From an uncultured Collinsella sp. (lineage in GTDB: Bacteria > Actinomycetota > Coriobacteriia > Coriobacteriales > Coriobacteriaceae): a stretch of 41,415 nucleotides of DNA. The translations under genes and the position numbers were made by a program. How positions within the stretch are numbered: position 1 is the stretch's first letter; each line of letters opens with the position of its first letter. Under the pieces are notes generated by a model. That model ran no database searches, was not told the origin of the DNA, and saw nothing but the letters and a program-made list of their open reading frames with translations. Below, in pieces: positions 25,696 through 33,169 of this stretch. The DNA lies in the NCBI GenBank assembly GCA_900541185.1, contig UQIQ01000010.1:1-41415 (forward strand). Reading direction: 5' to 3'.

Positions 25696-28473
25696 ATGAT
25701 TCTCAACGGACCGGGGATTAGCTACACCGAGCCCGACATCGGTTCGGAGTTCGTGGCGCCGCTGCCGGAGCATCCGCGCGAGGCCATCGTCAAGCTGTGC
25801 GAGCACTGCACCAACCGTCTGCTGCATCGCGATGAGCTGCTGGGCTACGAGTACTGGTCGTTTGCCGAGGCCGCGACTGACGAGCAGGCCGAAGTGCTCT
25901 GCAAGATGAAGATGCGCCGTCCCTATACGCTGCCCGAGATGGTCAAGCTCACCGGCATGCCCGAAGCCGATATCGAGAAGATGCTCGACGACATGAGCTA
26001 CACGGGTCTGCTCGAGTACAACTGGGAAAACCCCGAGCGCGCCAAGCAGTGGGTGCTGCCCATGCTGGTGCCGGGTTCCGCCGAGTTCCTCAACATGCGC
26101 GTGAGCCAGCTCGAGGAGCACCCGGTCTATGCCAAGTTCTTTGAGCAGGCGTCCAAGGGACCGCTGTCCAAGGCCACGCCGATGGTGCCGCCCGGAGGCG
26201 CCGGCATCGGCATGCACGTCATTCCGGTCGAGAAGGCCATCGACGCCGCGAGCACCTCGGTGCCGATCGAGCATATCGAGCACTGGCTCGACAAATACGA
26301 GGGTAAGTATGCCGCCAGCACCTGCAGCTGCCGCGCGAGCCGTCGCGTGATGGGTGAGGGCTGCGCCGATGACCCGGCCGATTGGTGCATCGCCGTGGGC
26401 GATATGGCCGATTACGTGGTTGAGACCGACCGCGGCCATTATGTAACGCGCGACGAGGTCTACGACATCCTGCGCCAGGCCGAGGACAACGGCTTTGTGC
26501 ACCAGATCACCAATATCGACGGCGAGAACAAGATCTTCGCCATCTGCAACTGCAACGTCAACGTGTGCTACGCCCTGCGCACCTCGCAGCTGTTCAACAC
26601 GCCCAACCTGTCGCGCTCGGCCTATGTCGCCAAGGTCGAGAAGGACAAGTGCGTGGCCTGCGGTCGCTGCGTTGAGGTGTGTCCGGCCGGCGCCGCCAAG
26701 CTGGGCCAGAAGCTCTGCAGTGAAAAGGCCGGCGGACAGGTGCCCGAGTATCCGCGCCAGGAGCTGCCCGACGCCACCAAATGGGATCACACCAAGTGGT
26801 CGCCCAACTACCGCAACGACAACCGTATCGAGACGCATGAGTCCGGCACCGCTCCCTGCAAGACGGCCTGCCCCGCGCACGTTGCCGTTCAGGGCTATTT
26901 GAAGCTCGCGGCTCAGGGTCGCTATGACGAGGCCCTAGCACTCATTAAGCGCGAGAACCCGCTGCCCGCTATCTGCGGCCGTGTGTGCAACCGCCGCTGT
27001 GAGGATGCCTGCACCCGCGGCCGTGTGGACGCCGCCGTGGCCATCGACGAGGTCAAGAAGTTTATCGCCCAGCGCGATCTGGACGCCGCGACCCGCTATG
27101 TCCCGCCCGTGGTGACGCCGACGCGTGCCGGCGGCTTCGACCAGAAGATCGCCATCATCGGTGCCGGCCCGGCCGGTCTGTCCTGCGCTTTTTATCTGGC
27201 CGAGAAGGGCTATAAGCCCGTCGTGTTCGAGAAGAACGAGCGTCCGGGCGGCATGCTCACCTACGGTATTCCCAGCTTTAAGCTGGAGAAGGACGTTATC
27301 GAGGCCGAGGTCGAGATCATTCGCCTGATGGGTGCCGAGTTCCGCTATGGCGTGGAGGTCGGTCGCGATGTGACGCTCGATGAGCTGCGCGAGCAGGGCT
27401 TTAAGGCCTTCTACGTTGCCATTGGCTGCCAGGGCGGCCGCCTTGCCGGCATTCCGGGCGAGGATGCCGAGGACGTGACCGTGGCCGTCGACTTCCTTCG
27501 CGAGGTTAACAGCGGCAAGATCGATACCCTGTCCGGCCGCACCATTGTAGTGGGCGGCGGCAACGTGGCCATCGACGTTGCCCGCAACGCCTGCCGTCTG
27601 GGCTCTGAGCATGTTGAGATGTTCTGCCTGGAGAGCGAGGCCCAGATGCCCGCCAGCGAGGAGGAGCGTCGCGAGGCCGTTGAGGACGGCGCTCACATCA
27701 GCTGCGGCTGGGGCCCCAAGGAGATTCACCTGGACGAGGCCGGTCGTGTGTGCGGTATCACCTTCAAGCGCTGCACGCGCGTCTTTGACGACGAGGGCCG
27801 TTTTACGCCCGAGTACGACGAGAACGATCTGCGCCGTGTCGATGCCGACCGTGTCGTCATGTCGATTGGCCAGTCCATTGTGTGGGGCGACCTGCTGGCT
27901 GGCTCCAAGGTGGAGCTCGGCCGCGGCCAGGGTGCCCTTGCCGATCCCCAGACTTACCAGACCGCCGAACCCGACATCTTTGTGGGCGGCGACGTCTACA
28001 CCGGCCCCAGCTTTGCCATCGACGCTATCGCCGCCGGCCACGAGGCCGCGGTGTCCATCCATCGCTTTGTGCAGCCGGGCTCCACGCTCACCATCGGCCG
28101 CAATCAGCGCCGCTACACCGCGCTCGACCGCGACGACGTTGTGCTCGAGAGCTACGACAACGCGAGCCGCGAGGTTGCGCATGTGGACCGCGAACGCGAG
28201 AAGGCTGCGCCGTTTAGCGAGTATGTTGAGACCTTTACCGAGGAGCAGGTGCGCGCCGAGACCGCCCGCTGCCTGGGCTGCGGCGCCTCGATCGTCGACC
28301 CTAACAAGTGCATCGGCTGCGGCCTGTGCACCACCAAGTGCGCGTTTGACGCTATCCATCTGTATCGCGACCGCCCCGAGTGCTCCACGATGGTCAAATA
28401 CGAGCAAAAGCTCCCAAGCCTGGGCAAGTACGCGCTCAAGCGCGCCATCAAGATTAAGTTCGGTCGCAAGTAA
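25696..28473 (+). CDS. Multi-cluster Fe-S/FAD oxidoreductase (GltD-like core)
   Basis: This 925-residue redox protein combines several modules. Residues 1-290 are a distinct N-terminal region ending in a Cys cluster (STCSCRASRRVMGEGC and ICNCNVNVC). A ferredoxin motif CVACGRCVEVCP lies at about 318, though its second half is incomplete. A GltD-type Fe-S helical domain (CKTACP ... ICGRVCNRRCEDACTRG) follows at about 390-440. The FAD site is GAGPAGLSCAFYLAEKG (about 488), the NAD(P)H site VVGGGNVAIDVARNA (about 617), and the C-terminus has ferredoxin-like clusters (CLGCGAS, CIGCGLCTTKC, about 858-885). The core matches glutamate-synthase small-subunit-like dehydrogenases that pass electrons between NAD(P)H and ferredoxin-level carriers. 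ATG 25696 follows AGAAGGGA. It forms a unit with hypA. Confidence 0.9.
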   Translation: MILNGPGISYTEPDIGSEFVAPLPEHPREAIVKLCEHCTNRLLHRDELLGYEYWSFAEAATDEQAEVLCKMKMRRPYTLPEMVKLTGMPEADIEKMLDDMSYTGLLEYNWENPERAKQWVLPMLVPGSAEFLNMRVSQLEEHPVYAKFFEQASKGPLSKATPMVPPGGAGIGMHVIPVEKAIDAASTSVPIEHIEHWLDKYEGKYAASTCSCRASRRVMGEGCADDPADWCIAVGDMADYVVETDRGHYVTRDEVYDILRQAEDNGFVHQITNIDGENKIFAICNCNVNVCYALRTSQLFNTPNLSRSAYVAKVEKDKCVACGRCVEVCPAGAAKLGQKLCSEKAGGQVPEYPRQELPDATKWDHTKWSPNYRNDNRIETHESGTAPCKTACPAHVAVQGYLKLAAQGRYDEALALIKRENPLPAICGRVCNRRCEDACTRGRVDAAVAIDEVKKFIAQRDLDAATRYVPPVVTPTRAGGFDQKIAIIGAGPAGLSCAFYLAEKGYKPVVFEKNERPGGMLTYGIPSFKLEKDVIEAEVEIIRLMGAEFRYGVEVGRDVTLDELREQGFKAFYVAIGCQGGRLAGIPGEDAEDVTVAVDFLREVNSGKIDTLSGRTIVVGGGNVAIDVARNACRLGSEHVEMFCLESEAQMPASEEERREAVEDGAHISCGWGPKEIHLDEAGRVCGITFKRCTRVFDDEGRFTPEYDENDLRRVDADRVVMSIGQSIVWGDLLAGSKVELGRGQGALADPQTYQTAEPDIFVGGDVYTGPSFAIDAIAAGHEAAVSIHRFVQPGSTLTIGRNQRRYTALDRDDVVLESYDNASREVAHVDREREKAAPFSEYVETFTEEQVRAETARCLGCGASIVDPNKCIGCGLCTTKCAFDAIHLYRDRPECSTMVKYEQKLPSLGKYALKRAIKIKFGRK

Positions 28474-28503
28474 GTAGCCATAACGGGAACGGCGGAAGAA
28501 AAA

Positions 28504-28932
28504 GTGCATGAATTGGGGATCGTCTATCACATCATTCGCGATGTCGAGAACGTGGCGCGCGCCAATGGCGTGCGTCGCGTTTCGAGCGTCACGCTGCTGC
28601 TGGGCGAGGTCTCGGGCGTCGTTCCCGACTTGCTACTCGACGCTTGGCGCTGGGCAGCAGATAAAAAGCCTATCGCGCAGGGCGCGGAGCTTATCGTGGA
28701 GCCCGTCGAGGCCGTGACACATTGCGAGGCGTGCGGCCGCGACTACGCGACGGTCGAGCACGGCAAGACCTGTCCCCATTGCGGTAGCGGCGAGACATAC
28801 CTGCTGCAGGGCCAAGAGGTCATGATCAAACAGATCGAGACCCCCGACGAGGACCCGGCAGACGCTGCTCCTGACGGCCTCTCCGACGTCCCCGACGCCG
28901 TCGACGCCGCCAACCCCCTCCACATCGCCTAG
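28504..28932 (+). CDS. hypA: Hydrogenase nickel-incorporation protein HypA
   Basis: HypA is the nickel-binding metallochaperone that, with HypB, loads Ni into NiFe hydrogenase (and urease in some bacteria). The protein starts with GTG 28504 reading MHELGIV, whose His2 is the conserved nickel ligand. The zinc site is the pair CEAC and CPHC (about residues 74-97). It is 142 residues, longer than the usual 113-120 because of an acidic Asp/Ala-rich tail after QEVMIKQIE. It sits 30 bases behind the Fe-S/FAD oxidoreductase, probably co-transcribed, with no hypB or hydrogenase genes in the window. A link between that enzyme and nickel or hydrogen metabolism is inferred from this pairing. Confidence 0.95.
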   Translation: MHELGIVYHIIRDVENVARANGVRRVSSVTLLLGEVSGVVPDLLLDAWRWAADKKPIAQGAELIVEPVEAVTHCEACGRDYATVEHGKTCPHCGSGETYLLQGQEVMIKQIETPDEDPADAAPDGLSDVPDAVDAANPLHIA

Positions 28933-28941
28933 GATTCCCTA

Positions 28942-29010
28942 TAAGTTGCGGTGAAATAGTTCCTAAATTCAGCCTTCTGGCTCTTAAACAAGAACTATTC
29001 CACCGCAACT
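28942..29010. repeat. Dispersed hairpin repeat (AGTTGCGGTGAAATAG family), copy 3
   Basis: AGTTGCGGTGAAATAGTTC and the arm ending CCACCGCAACT flank a loop of about 30 nt. It lies just after the hypA stop. The outer arms are nearly identical to copy 1 (7213-7280), while the loop sequence differs. Confidence 0.85.
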
Positions 29011-29049
29011 ATTTTGAGTGGTTTCATAGACCATAAGTCACGAAAATAG

Positions 29050-29290
29050 TCAAGCCATGTCTGTTTAAACAAAATAGCGGCAGTACAAGCGCATTCGCGC
29101 TTGCCTAAAATCGATATTAATGAACAGCCTGCTTGTATCTGTAAAATGCATGGCTTGATGAGCGACGCCTTGTCGTGTAATGAGTCAAAAAGCAGTAACG
29201 TAATCAACTTGTAACAAACCTAGACGTTTAAACAAATAATCCAACCTTTTGCGGATTTAGCTATAATTCCACAAACCAAACAGCTATACT
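29050..29290 (+). promoter_or_regulatory. Structured upstream region and promoter of the mannose PTS operon
   Basis: TCAAGCCATG (29050-29059) is mirrored at 29149-29158, enclosing a perfect CAAGCGC-ATTC-GCGCTTG stem (29086-29103). GTTTAAACAAA occurs at 29063 and again at 29226, a likely regulator site pair. TATAAT (29262-29267) and TATACT (29285-29290) are possible -10 elements. No gene is seen in this AT-rich 300-base gap; a small RNA cannot be excluded. Confidence 0.45.
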
Positions 29291-29337
29291 CCTTTCATGT
29301 CGTGTAGGAAATACGTAGACAAAAAGGAGGTTATGTG

Positions 29338-30327
29338 ATGGTAAGTATTGTTCTTGCTAGCCACGGGGACTTGGCAGCTGGAATCAAGCAGACGGGCTCG
29401 ATGGTCTTTGGCGATCAGCCGTCTGTTGCCGTGGTCTCGCTCGAGCCGAGCATGGGCCCCGACGACTTCCGTGCCAAGGTCGAGGAAGCAATCGCTTCCT
29501 TCGAAGACCAGGAGCAGGTGCTCTTCCTCGTTGATCTGTGGGGCGGCACGCCGTTCAACCAGATCAGCGGGCTCATCGAGGGCCACGATTCCTGGGCTAT
29601 CGTCACCGGTGTCAACCTGCCTATGCTCATCGAGGCATATTCGCAGCGCTTTGACGCAAAGAACACTGCGCATGCGATCGCAAAACATCTCGTGACTGAG
29701 GCTAAGGCTGGCGTGCGCGTCAAGCCCGAGTCTCTGGAGCCCGAGGAGAAGAAGCCGGCTGCGGCCGCCGCTGCTCCTGCAGGCGCCATCCCTCCGGGAA
29801 CGGTCATCGGCGACGGGCACATCAAGATTGCCCACGTCCGTATCGACACCCGTCTGCTTCATGGTCAGGTGGCCACCACGTGGACCAAGCAGATCAACCC
29901 CAACCGCATCATCGTGGTTTCCGACGGCGTTGCTCACGATGAGCTCCGTAAGACCATGATCGAGCAGGCTGCCCCTCCGGGAGTCCATGCCAACGTCGTG
30001 CCCATCAAGAAGATGGCCGAGGTCGTCAAGGACACGCGCTTTGGTGACACCAAGGCCATGCTGCTCTTTGAGAACCCGCAGGATCTGCTCAAGGCCATCG
30101 AGGCCGGCGTCGACATCAAGGAAGTCAACATCGGTTCCATGGCTCACTCCAAGGGCAAGGTCGTCGTCACCAACGCCGTCGCTATGGGCGATGACGACGT
30201 CAAGACTCTCGAGGCCCTCAAGGCCAAGGGCGTCAAGTTCGAGGTCCGCAAGGTTCCTTCGGATGCTTCCGAGGATCTCGACGCCATGTTGAAGAAAGCT
30301 AAGGCCGAACTGGCCGCTCAAGCATAG
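29338..30327 (+). CDS. manX: Mannose-family PTS EIIAB component
   Basis: The 329-residue cytoplasmic protein carries phosphate from HPr to the incoming sugar. The EIIA domain (about 1-125) has its phospho-His in LASHGDLA (His9) and the family signature LVDLWGGTPFNQ. An Ala/Pro linker (about 130-160) joins the EIIB domain, whose phospho-His lies in RIDTRLLHGQVATTW (about 180). It is first in manX-manY-manZ-manO. ATG 29338 is preferred to GTG 29335 because AGGAGG is seven bases upstream. Substrates of this class include mannose, glucose, fructose and sometimes amino sugars; the exact sugar cannot be told from sequence. Confidence 0.96.
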   Translation: MVSIVLASHGDLAAGIKQTGSMVFGDQPSVAVVSLEPSMGPDDFRAKVEEAIASFEDQEQVLFLVDLWGGTPFNQISGLIEGHDSWAIVTGVNLPMLIEAYSQRFDAKNTAHAIAKHLVTEAKAGVRVKPESLEPEEKKPAAAAAAPAGAIPPGTVIGDGHIKIAHVRIDTRLLHGQVATTWTKQINPNRIIVVSDGVAHDELRKTMIEQAAPPGVHANVVPIKKMAEVVKDTRFGDTKAMLLFENPQDLLKAIEAGVDIKEVNIGSMAHSKGKVVVTNAVAMGDDDVKTLEALKAKGVKFEVRKVPSDASEDLDAMLKKAKAELAAQA

Positions 30328-30345
30328 TAAAGGAGGGTCCGATAC

Positions 30346-31164
30346 ATGTCTGCAATCACTATTCTGCTTGTTGCGATTGTCGCGTTGCTTGCCGGTATGG
30401 AAGGCATTCTGGATGAGTTCCAGTTCCATCAGCCGCTCGTGGCATGCACGCTTATCGGTCTCGTAACCGGTCACCTTCAGGAGGGCATCCTCCTGGGCGG
30501 TTCGCTCCAGATGATGGCCCTTGGCTGGGCTAACGTCGGCGCCGCCGTCGCGCCTGACGCCGCTCTGGCCTCGGTCGCTTCTTCGATCATCATGGTGCTC
30601 GCCCTCAACGGCGGCGCCACTGATTCGGCCAAGGCCGTTACCGCGGCCATCGCCGTCGCCGTCCCGCTGTCGGTCGCTGGTCTGTTCCTGACCATGATCT
30701 GCCGTACCATTGCTACCGCTATCGCTCACGCCATGGACGGTTGCGCCGAGAAGGGCGACTTCTCCGGCATCGAGCGCTGGCAGTACGCTGCCATCCTCAT
30801 GCAGGGCCTTCGTATCGCCATCCCGGCAGTACTTCTGTGCATCATCCCGGCCGAGGCCGTTACCAACGCGCTTAACGCTATGCCCGACTGGCTGTCCGGC
30901 GGCATGGCTGTCGGCGGCGGCATGGTCGCTTCCGTCGGTTACGCCATGGTCATCAACATGATGGCCACCAAGGAGACCTGGCCGTTCTTCATCCTCGGCT
31001 TTGTCCTTGCTGCCATCCCTCAGCTCACGCTGATCGCCCTTGGCCTCATCGGCATCTCCCTTGCCCTCATCTACCTTGGCCTTAAGGATCTGGCCAAGCA
31101 GGGTGGCGGCATGGGCGGTGGCTCCGGCGACCCGCTCGGCGACATTCTGAACGATTACGAGTAG
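30346..31164 (+). CDS. manY: Mannose-family PTS EIIC permease component
   Basis: EIIC is one of two membrane subunits that form the sugar channel. The 272-residue protein is strongly hydrophobic, with about eight to nine helices and the family stretch LVTGHLQEGILLGGSLQMMALGW-type (positions about 41-62). It ends in a Gly-rich tail. GGAGGG precedes the start. It follows manX by 18 bases and precedes manZ by 16. The short spacings and shared codon style place all three in one transcript. Confidence 0.96.
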   Translation: MSAITILLVAIVALLAGMEGILDEFQFHQPLVACTLIGLVTGHLQEGILLGGSLQMMALGWANVGAAVAPDAALASVASSIIMVLALNGGATDSAKAVTAAIAVAVPLSVAGLFLTMICRTIATAIAHAMDGCAEKGDFSGIERWQYAAILMQGLRIAIPAVLLCIIPAEAVTNALNAMPDWLSGGMAVGGGMVASVGYAMVINMMATKETWPFFILGFVLAAIPQLTLIALGLIGISLALIYLGLKDLAKQGGGMGGGSGDPLGDILNDYE

Positions 31165-31180
31165 GAGGGGAGTGATACAT

Positions 31181-32101
31181 ATGGCAGAGAACAAGATTCA
31201 GCTCACCAAGGCTGACCGCAAGAAGGTTTGCTTCCGTCATCAGTTCCTTCAGGGCTCGTGGAACTACGAGCGTATGCAGAACGGCGGCTGGTGCTTCGCA
31301 ATGATCCCTGCGATCAAGAAGCTCTACACCAGCAAGGATGACCAGATTGCCGCTCTTAAGCGCCACCTGGAGTTCTATAACACCCACCCCTATGTTTCCG
31401 CCCCCGTCATTGGCGTTACCCTCGCTCTCGAGGAGGAGCGCGCCAACGGTGCCCCGATTGACGACGTCGCCATCCAGGGCGTCAAGGTCGGTATGATGGG
31501 CCCGCTCGCCGGTGTCGGCGACCCCGCCTTCTGGTTCACCCTTCGCCCGATTCTGGGTGCTCTGGGCGCTTCCTTGGCCCTGTCCGGCAGCATCGCCGGT
31601 CCGCTGCTGTTCTTCTTCGCGTGGAACATCATCCGTTACGCCTTCCTGTGGTACACGCAGGAGTTTGGCTACAAGGTCGGCTCCTCCATCGCCAAGGACC
31701 TCTCCGGCGGTCTGATGGGCAAGGTCACCGAGGGTGCTTCCATCCTGGGTATGTTCATCATCGGCGCCCTGGTCGAGCGCTGGGTGTCCATCTCCTTCAC
31801 CCCGGTCGTCTCCAGGGTCACGCAGTCTGCTGGCGCCTTTATCGACTGGGCTAGCCTGCCCTCCGGTTCCGAGGGTATCAAGGAAGCGCTGACGATGTAT
31901 AACTCCATCGGTGCTAACGCCCTTGATCAGGTGAAGGTCACCACGCTTCAGGCCAACCTCGATCAGCTCATCCCCGGCCTTGCCGCCGTGTGCCTGACCC
32001 TGCTGGTCTGCAAGCTCCTCAAGAAGAAGGTCAGCCCGATCGTCATCATCCTGGCTCTCTTCGCCATCGGCATCATCGGTCGCGTCTGCGGCTTCATGTA
32101 A
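31181..32101 (+). CDS. manZ: Mannose-family PTS EIID component
   Basis: EIID partners EIIC and is required for transport and for EIIB docking. The 306-residue protein has a soluble N-terminal part (about 1-110) with SWNYERMQNGGWCFAMIP. The conserved MGPLAGVGDPAFWFTLRPI segment follows, then several helices to the C-terminus (VSPIVIILALFAIGIIGRVCG). ATG 31181 is chosen because related proteins begin MAENKIQLTK; a GTG at 31172 is closer to AGGAGGGG and cannot be excluded. It is last of the three transporter genes, before a hairpin and manO. Confidence 0.95.
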   Translation: MAENKIQLTKADRKKVCFRHQFLQGSWNYERMQNGGWCFAMIPAIKKLYTSKDDQIAALKRHLEFYNTHPYVSAPVIGVTLALEEERANGAPIDDVAIQGVKVGMMGPLAGVGDPAFWFTLRPILGALGASLALSGSIAGPLLFFFAWNIIRYAFLWYTQEFGYKVGSSIAKDLSGGLMGKVTEGASILGMFIIGALVERWVSISFTPVVSRVTQSAGAFIDWASLPSGSEGIKEALTMYNSIGANALDQVKVTTLQANLDQLIPGLAAVCLTLLVCKLLKKKVSPIVIILALFAIGIIGRVCGFM

Positions 32102-32157
32102 GCACGTTTCGGCTTAAGACCGAGAATTGCTAGGCAAGGGCTTTTGAGCCATTGAAA

Positions 32158-32202
32158 CGGACCGCACCCGGTGGGTACACTGGATGCGGTCCGATTGTTT
32201 TA
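32158..32202 (+). terminator. Hairpin between manZ and manO
   Basis: CGGACCGCA (32158-32166) pairs with TGCGGTCCG (32185-32193), followed by ATTGTTTTATTT. It probably ends most PTS transcripts and lowers read-through into manO. Confidence 0.7.
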
Positions 32203-32221
32203 TTTGGAGGGCGAGGCGCGC

Positions 32222-32620
32222 ATGGCGCAATCTCAGAACAGCACGGTCGATCTGGCAACGCCGGCAACCTGCCTGATGGGGCTTACCAGCCACGGCAACG
32301 TGATGGTGGGCAATAAGGCGTTCGAGTATTACAACGAGCGCAATCCCGAGGATTATATTCAAATCCCGTGGGATGAGGTCGACTATATTGCCGCCGAGGT
32401 TTTACGCGGCACCAAGAAGATCACGCGTTTTGCCATCTTCACCAAGGACAACGGTCACTTTACGTTTTCCACGCGCGACGACAAAGAGACGCTTCGTGCT
32501 GTCCGCAAGTACGTCGACGAGGATAAGCTCGTGCGTTCGCCCGACTTTATCGATGTGACCGCCAAGGGCGCCAAGAGCATCCCCTCCGTTATCAAAAACC
32601 TTTTCCACAAAGGCAACTAG
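32222..32620 (+). CDS. manO: DUF956 family protein (ManO), PTS-associated
   Basis: This 132-residue soluble protein is of the DUF956 type, which is repeatedly found beside mannose PTS operons and is often named ManO. Visible features are the N-terminal LATPATCLMGLTSHGNVMVG, the central IQIPWDEVDYIAAEVL and the TFSTRDDKETLRAVRKYV stretch; the fold is likely a small PH-like beta domain. A regulatory role for the transporter is generally assumed but unproven. The ribosome site GGAGG lies 11 bases before ATG 32222. It follows manZ behind a hairpin, so it is expressed at lower level or separately. Confidence 0.9.
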   Translation: MAQSQNSTVDLATPATCLMGLTSHGNVMVGNKAFEYYNERNPEDYIQIPWDEVDYIAAEVLRGTKKITRFAIFTKDNGHFTFSTRDDKETLRAVRKYVDEDKLVRSPDFIDVTAKGAKSIPSVIKNLFHKGN

Positions 32621-32644
32621 TCATTAAAGAGCGCCCCCCCAAAG

Positions 32645-32845
32645 TGGGACGCAGTTTCCCATGGGGCTCGATTGGGAAAGTGCATCCCAGTTCGAGCGCC
32701 GATTCCGGGACGTAGTTTCCGGAACGGGGTCGTTTGGGAAACCGTGTCCCGTTTCGAGCCGAAATTCTGGGACACAGTTTCCAGCGAGGTCCCATTGGGA
32801 AAGTTTGACCCAGAATTTGCCTGGATAGTGGGACACACTTTCCGG
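32645..32845. repeat. Tandem palindromic array, 61-62-bp period (array 2)
   Basis: Left arms of the type GGGAC(A/G)CAGTTTCC begin at about 32645, 32706, 32768 and 32829. Right arms GGGAAA..G...CCC begin at about 32674, 32736 and 32797, all 61-62 bp apart. Three full hairpins and one half copy fill the gap between manO and tRNA-Arg. Units are diverged but related to array 1 (7806-7990). A half copy of the CCACCGCAACT repeat follows at about 32848-32865. Confidence 0.85.
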
Positions 32846-32924
32846 AGGGCTGTTCCACCGCAACTTCGAAGAGTGGCTATACGCTGTATTACAACGGCGT
32901 AAATCTGCTACACTAGTACAACAT

Positions 32925-33000
32925 GCCTCCGTAGCTCAGGGGATAGAGCACCGCTCTCCTAAAGCGGGTGTCGACGGTTCGAATCCGCCCGGGGGCACCA
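32925..33000 (+). tRNA. tRNA-Arg (anticodon CCU)
   Basis: The cloverleaf closes with acceptor GCCTCCG/CGGGGGC and encoded CCA (32998-33000), D arm with GCTC...GAGC, and anticodon stem CCGCT/AGCGG around loop CTCCTAA (anticodon CCU, reading AGG). The T-loop is TTCGAAT. The T-stem has an A-C mismatch at its second pair (32974 and 32988), which is odd but does not break the fold. Confidence 0.95.
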
Positions 33001-33010
33001 GAGGAATATC

Positions 33011-33043
33011 GAGCCCGGTACCGTTACGGTGCCGGGCTCTTTT
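33011..33043 (+). terminator. tRNA-Arg terminator
   Basis: GAGCCCGGTACC pairs with GGTGCCGGGCTC (one G-U wobble) around a 5-nt loop and is followed by TTTT. It lies 10 bases after the tRNA. Confidence 0.9.
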
Positions 33044-33081
33044 GGTTTAAGGCATGCCGTAGTATTCGCTGCTTCAGATAA

Positions 33082-33117
33082 AGAAAGCGCCCGCTTGCTG
33101 GGGGAGCAAGCGGGCGC
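33082..33117 (-). terminator. Terminator of the cell-wall/kinase operon
   Basis: GCGCCCGCTTGCT (33087-33099) is the exact complement of 33105-33117. On the minus strand TTTCTTT follows. It lies 53 bases past the pknB stop. Confidence 0.9.
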
Positions 33118-33169
33118 CTGTGAGCGAATATGTTTGCGGCGAAAGCCGCGATGAGCGGTGGGGTGGCGA

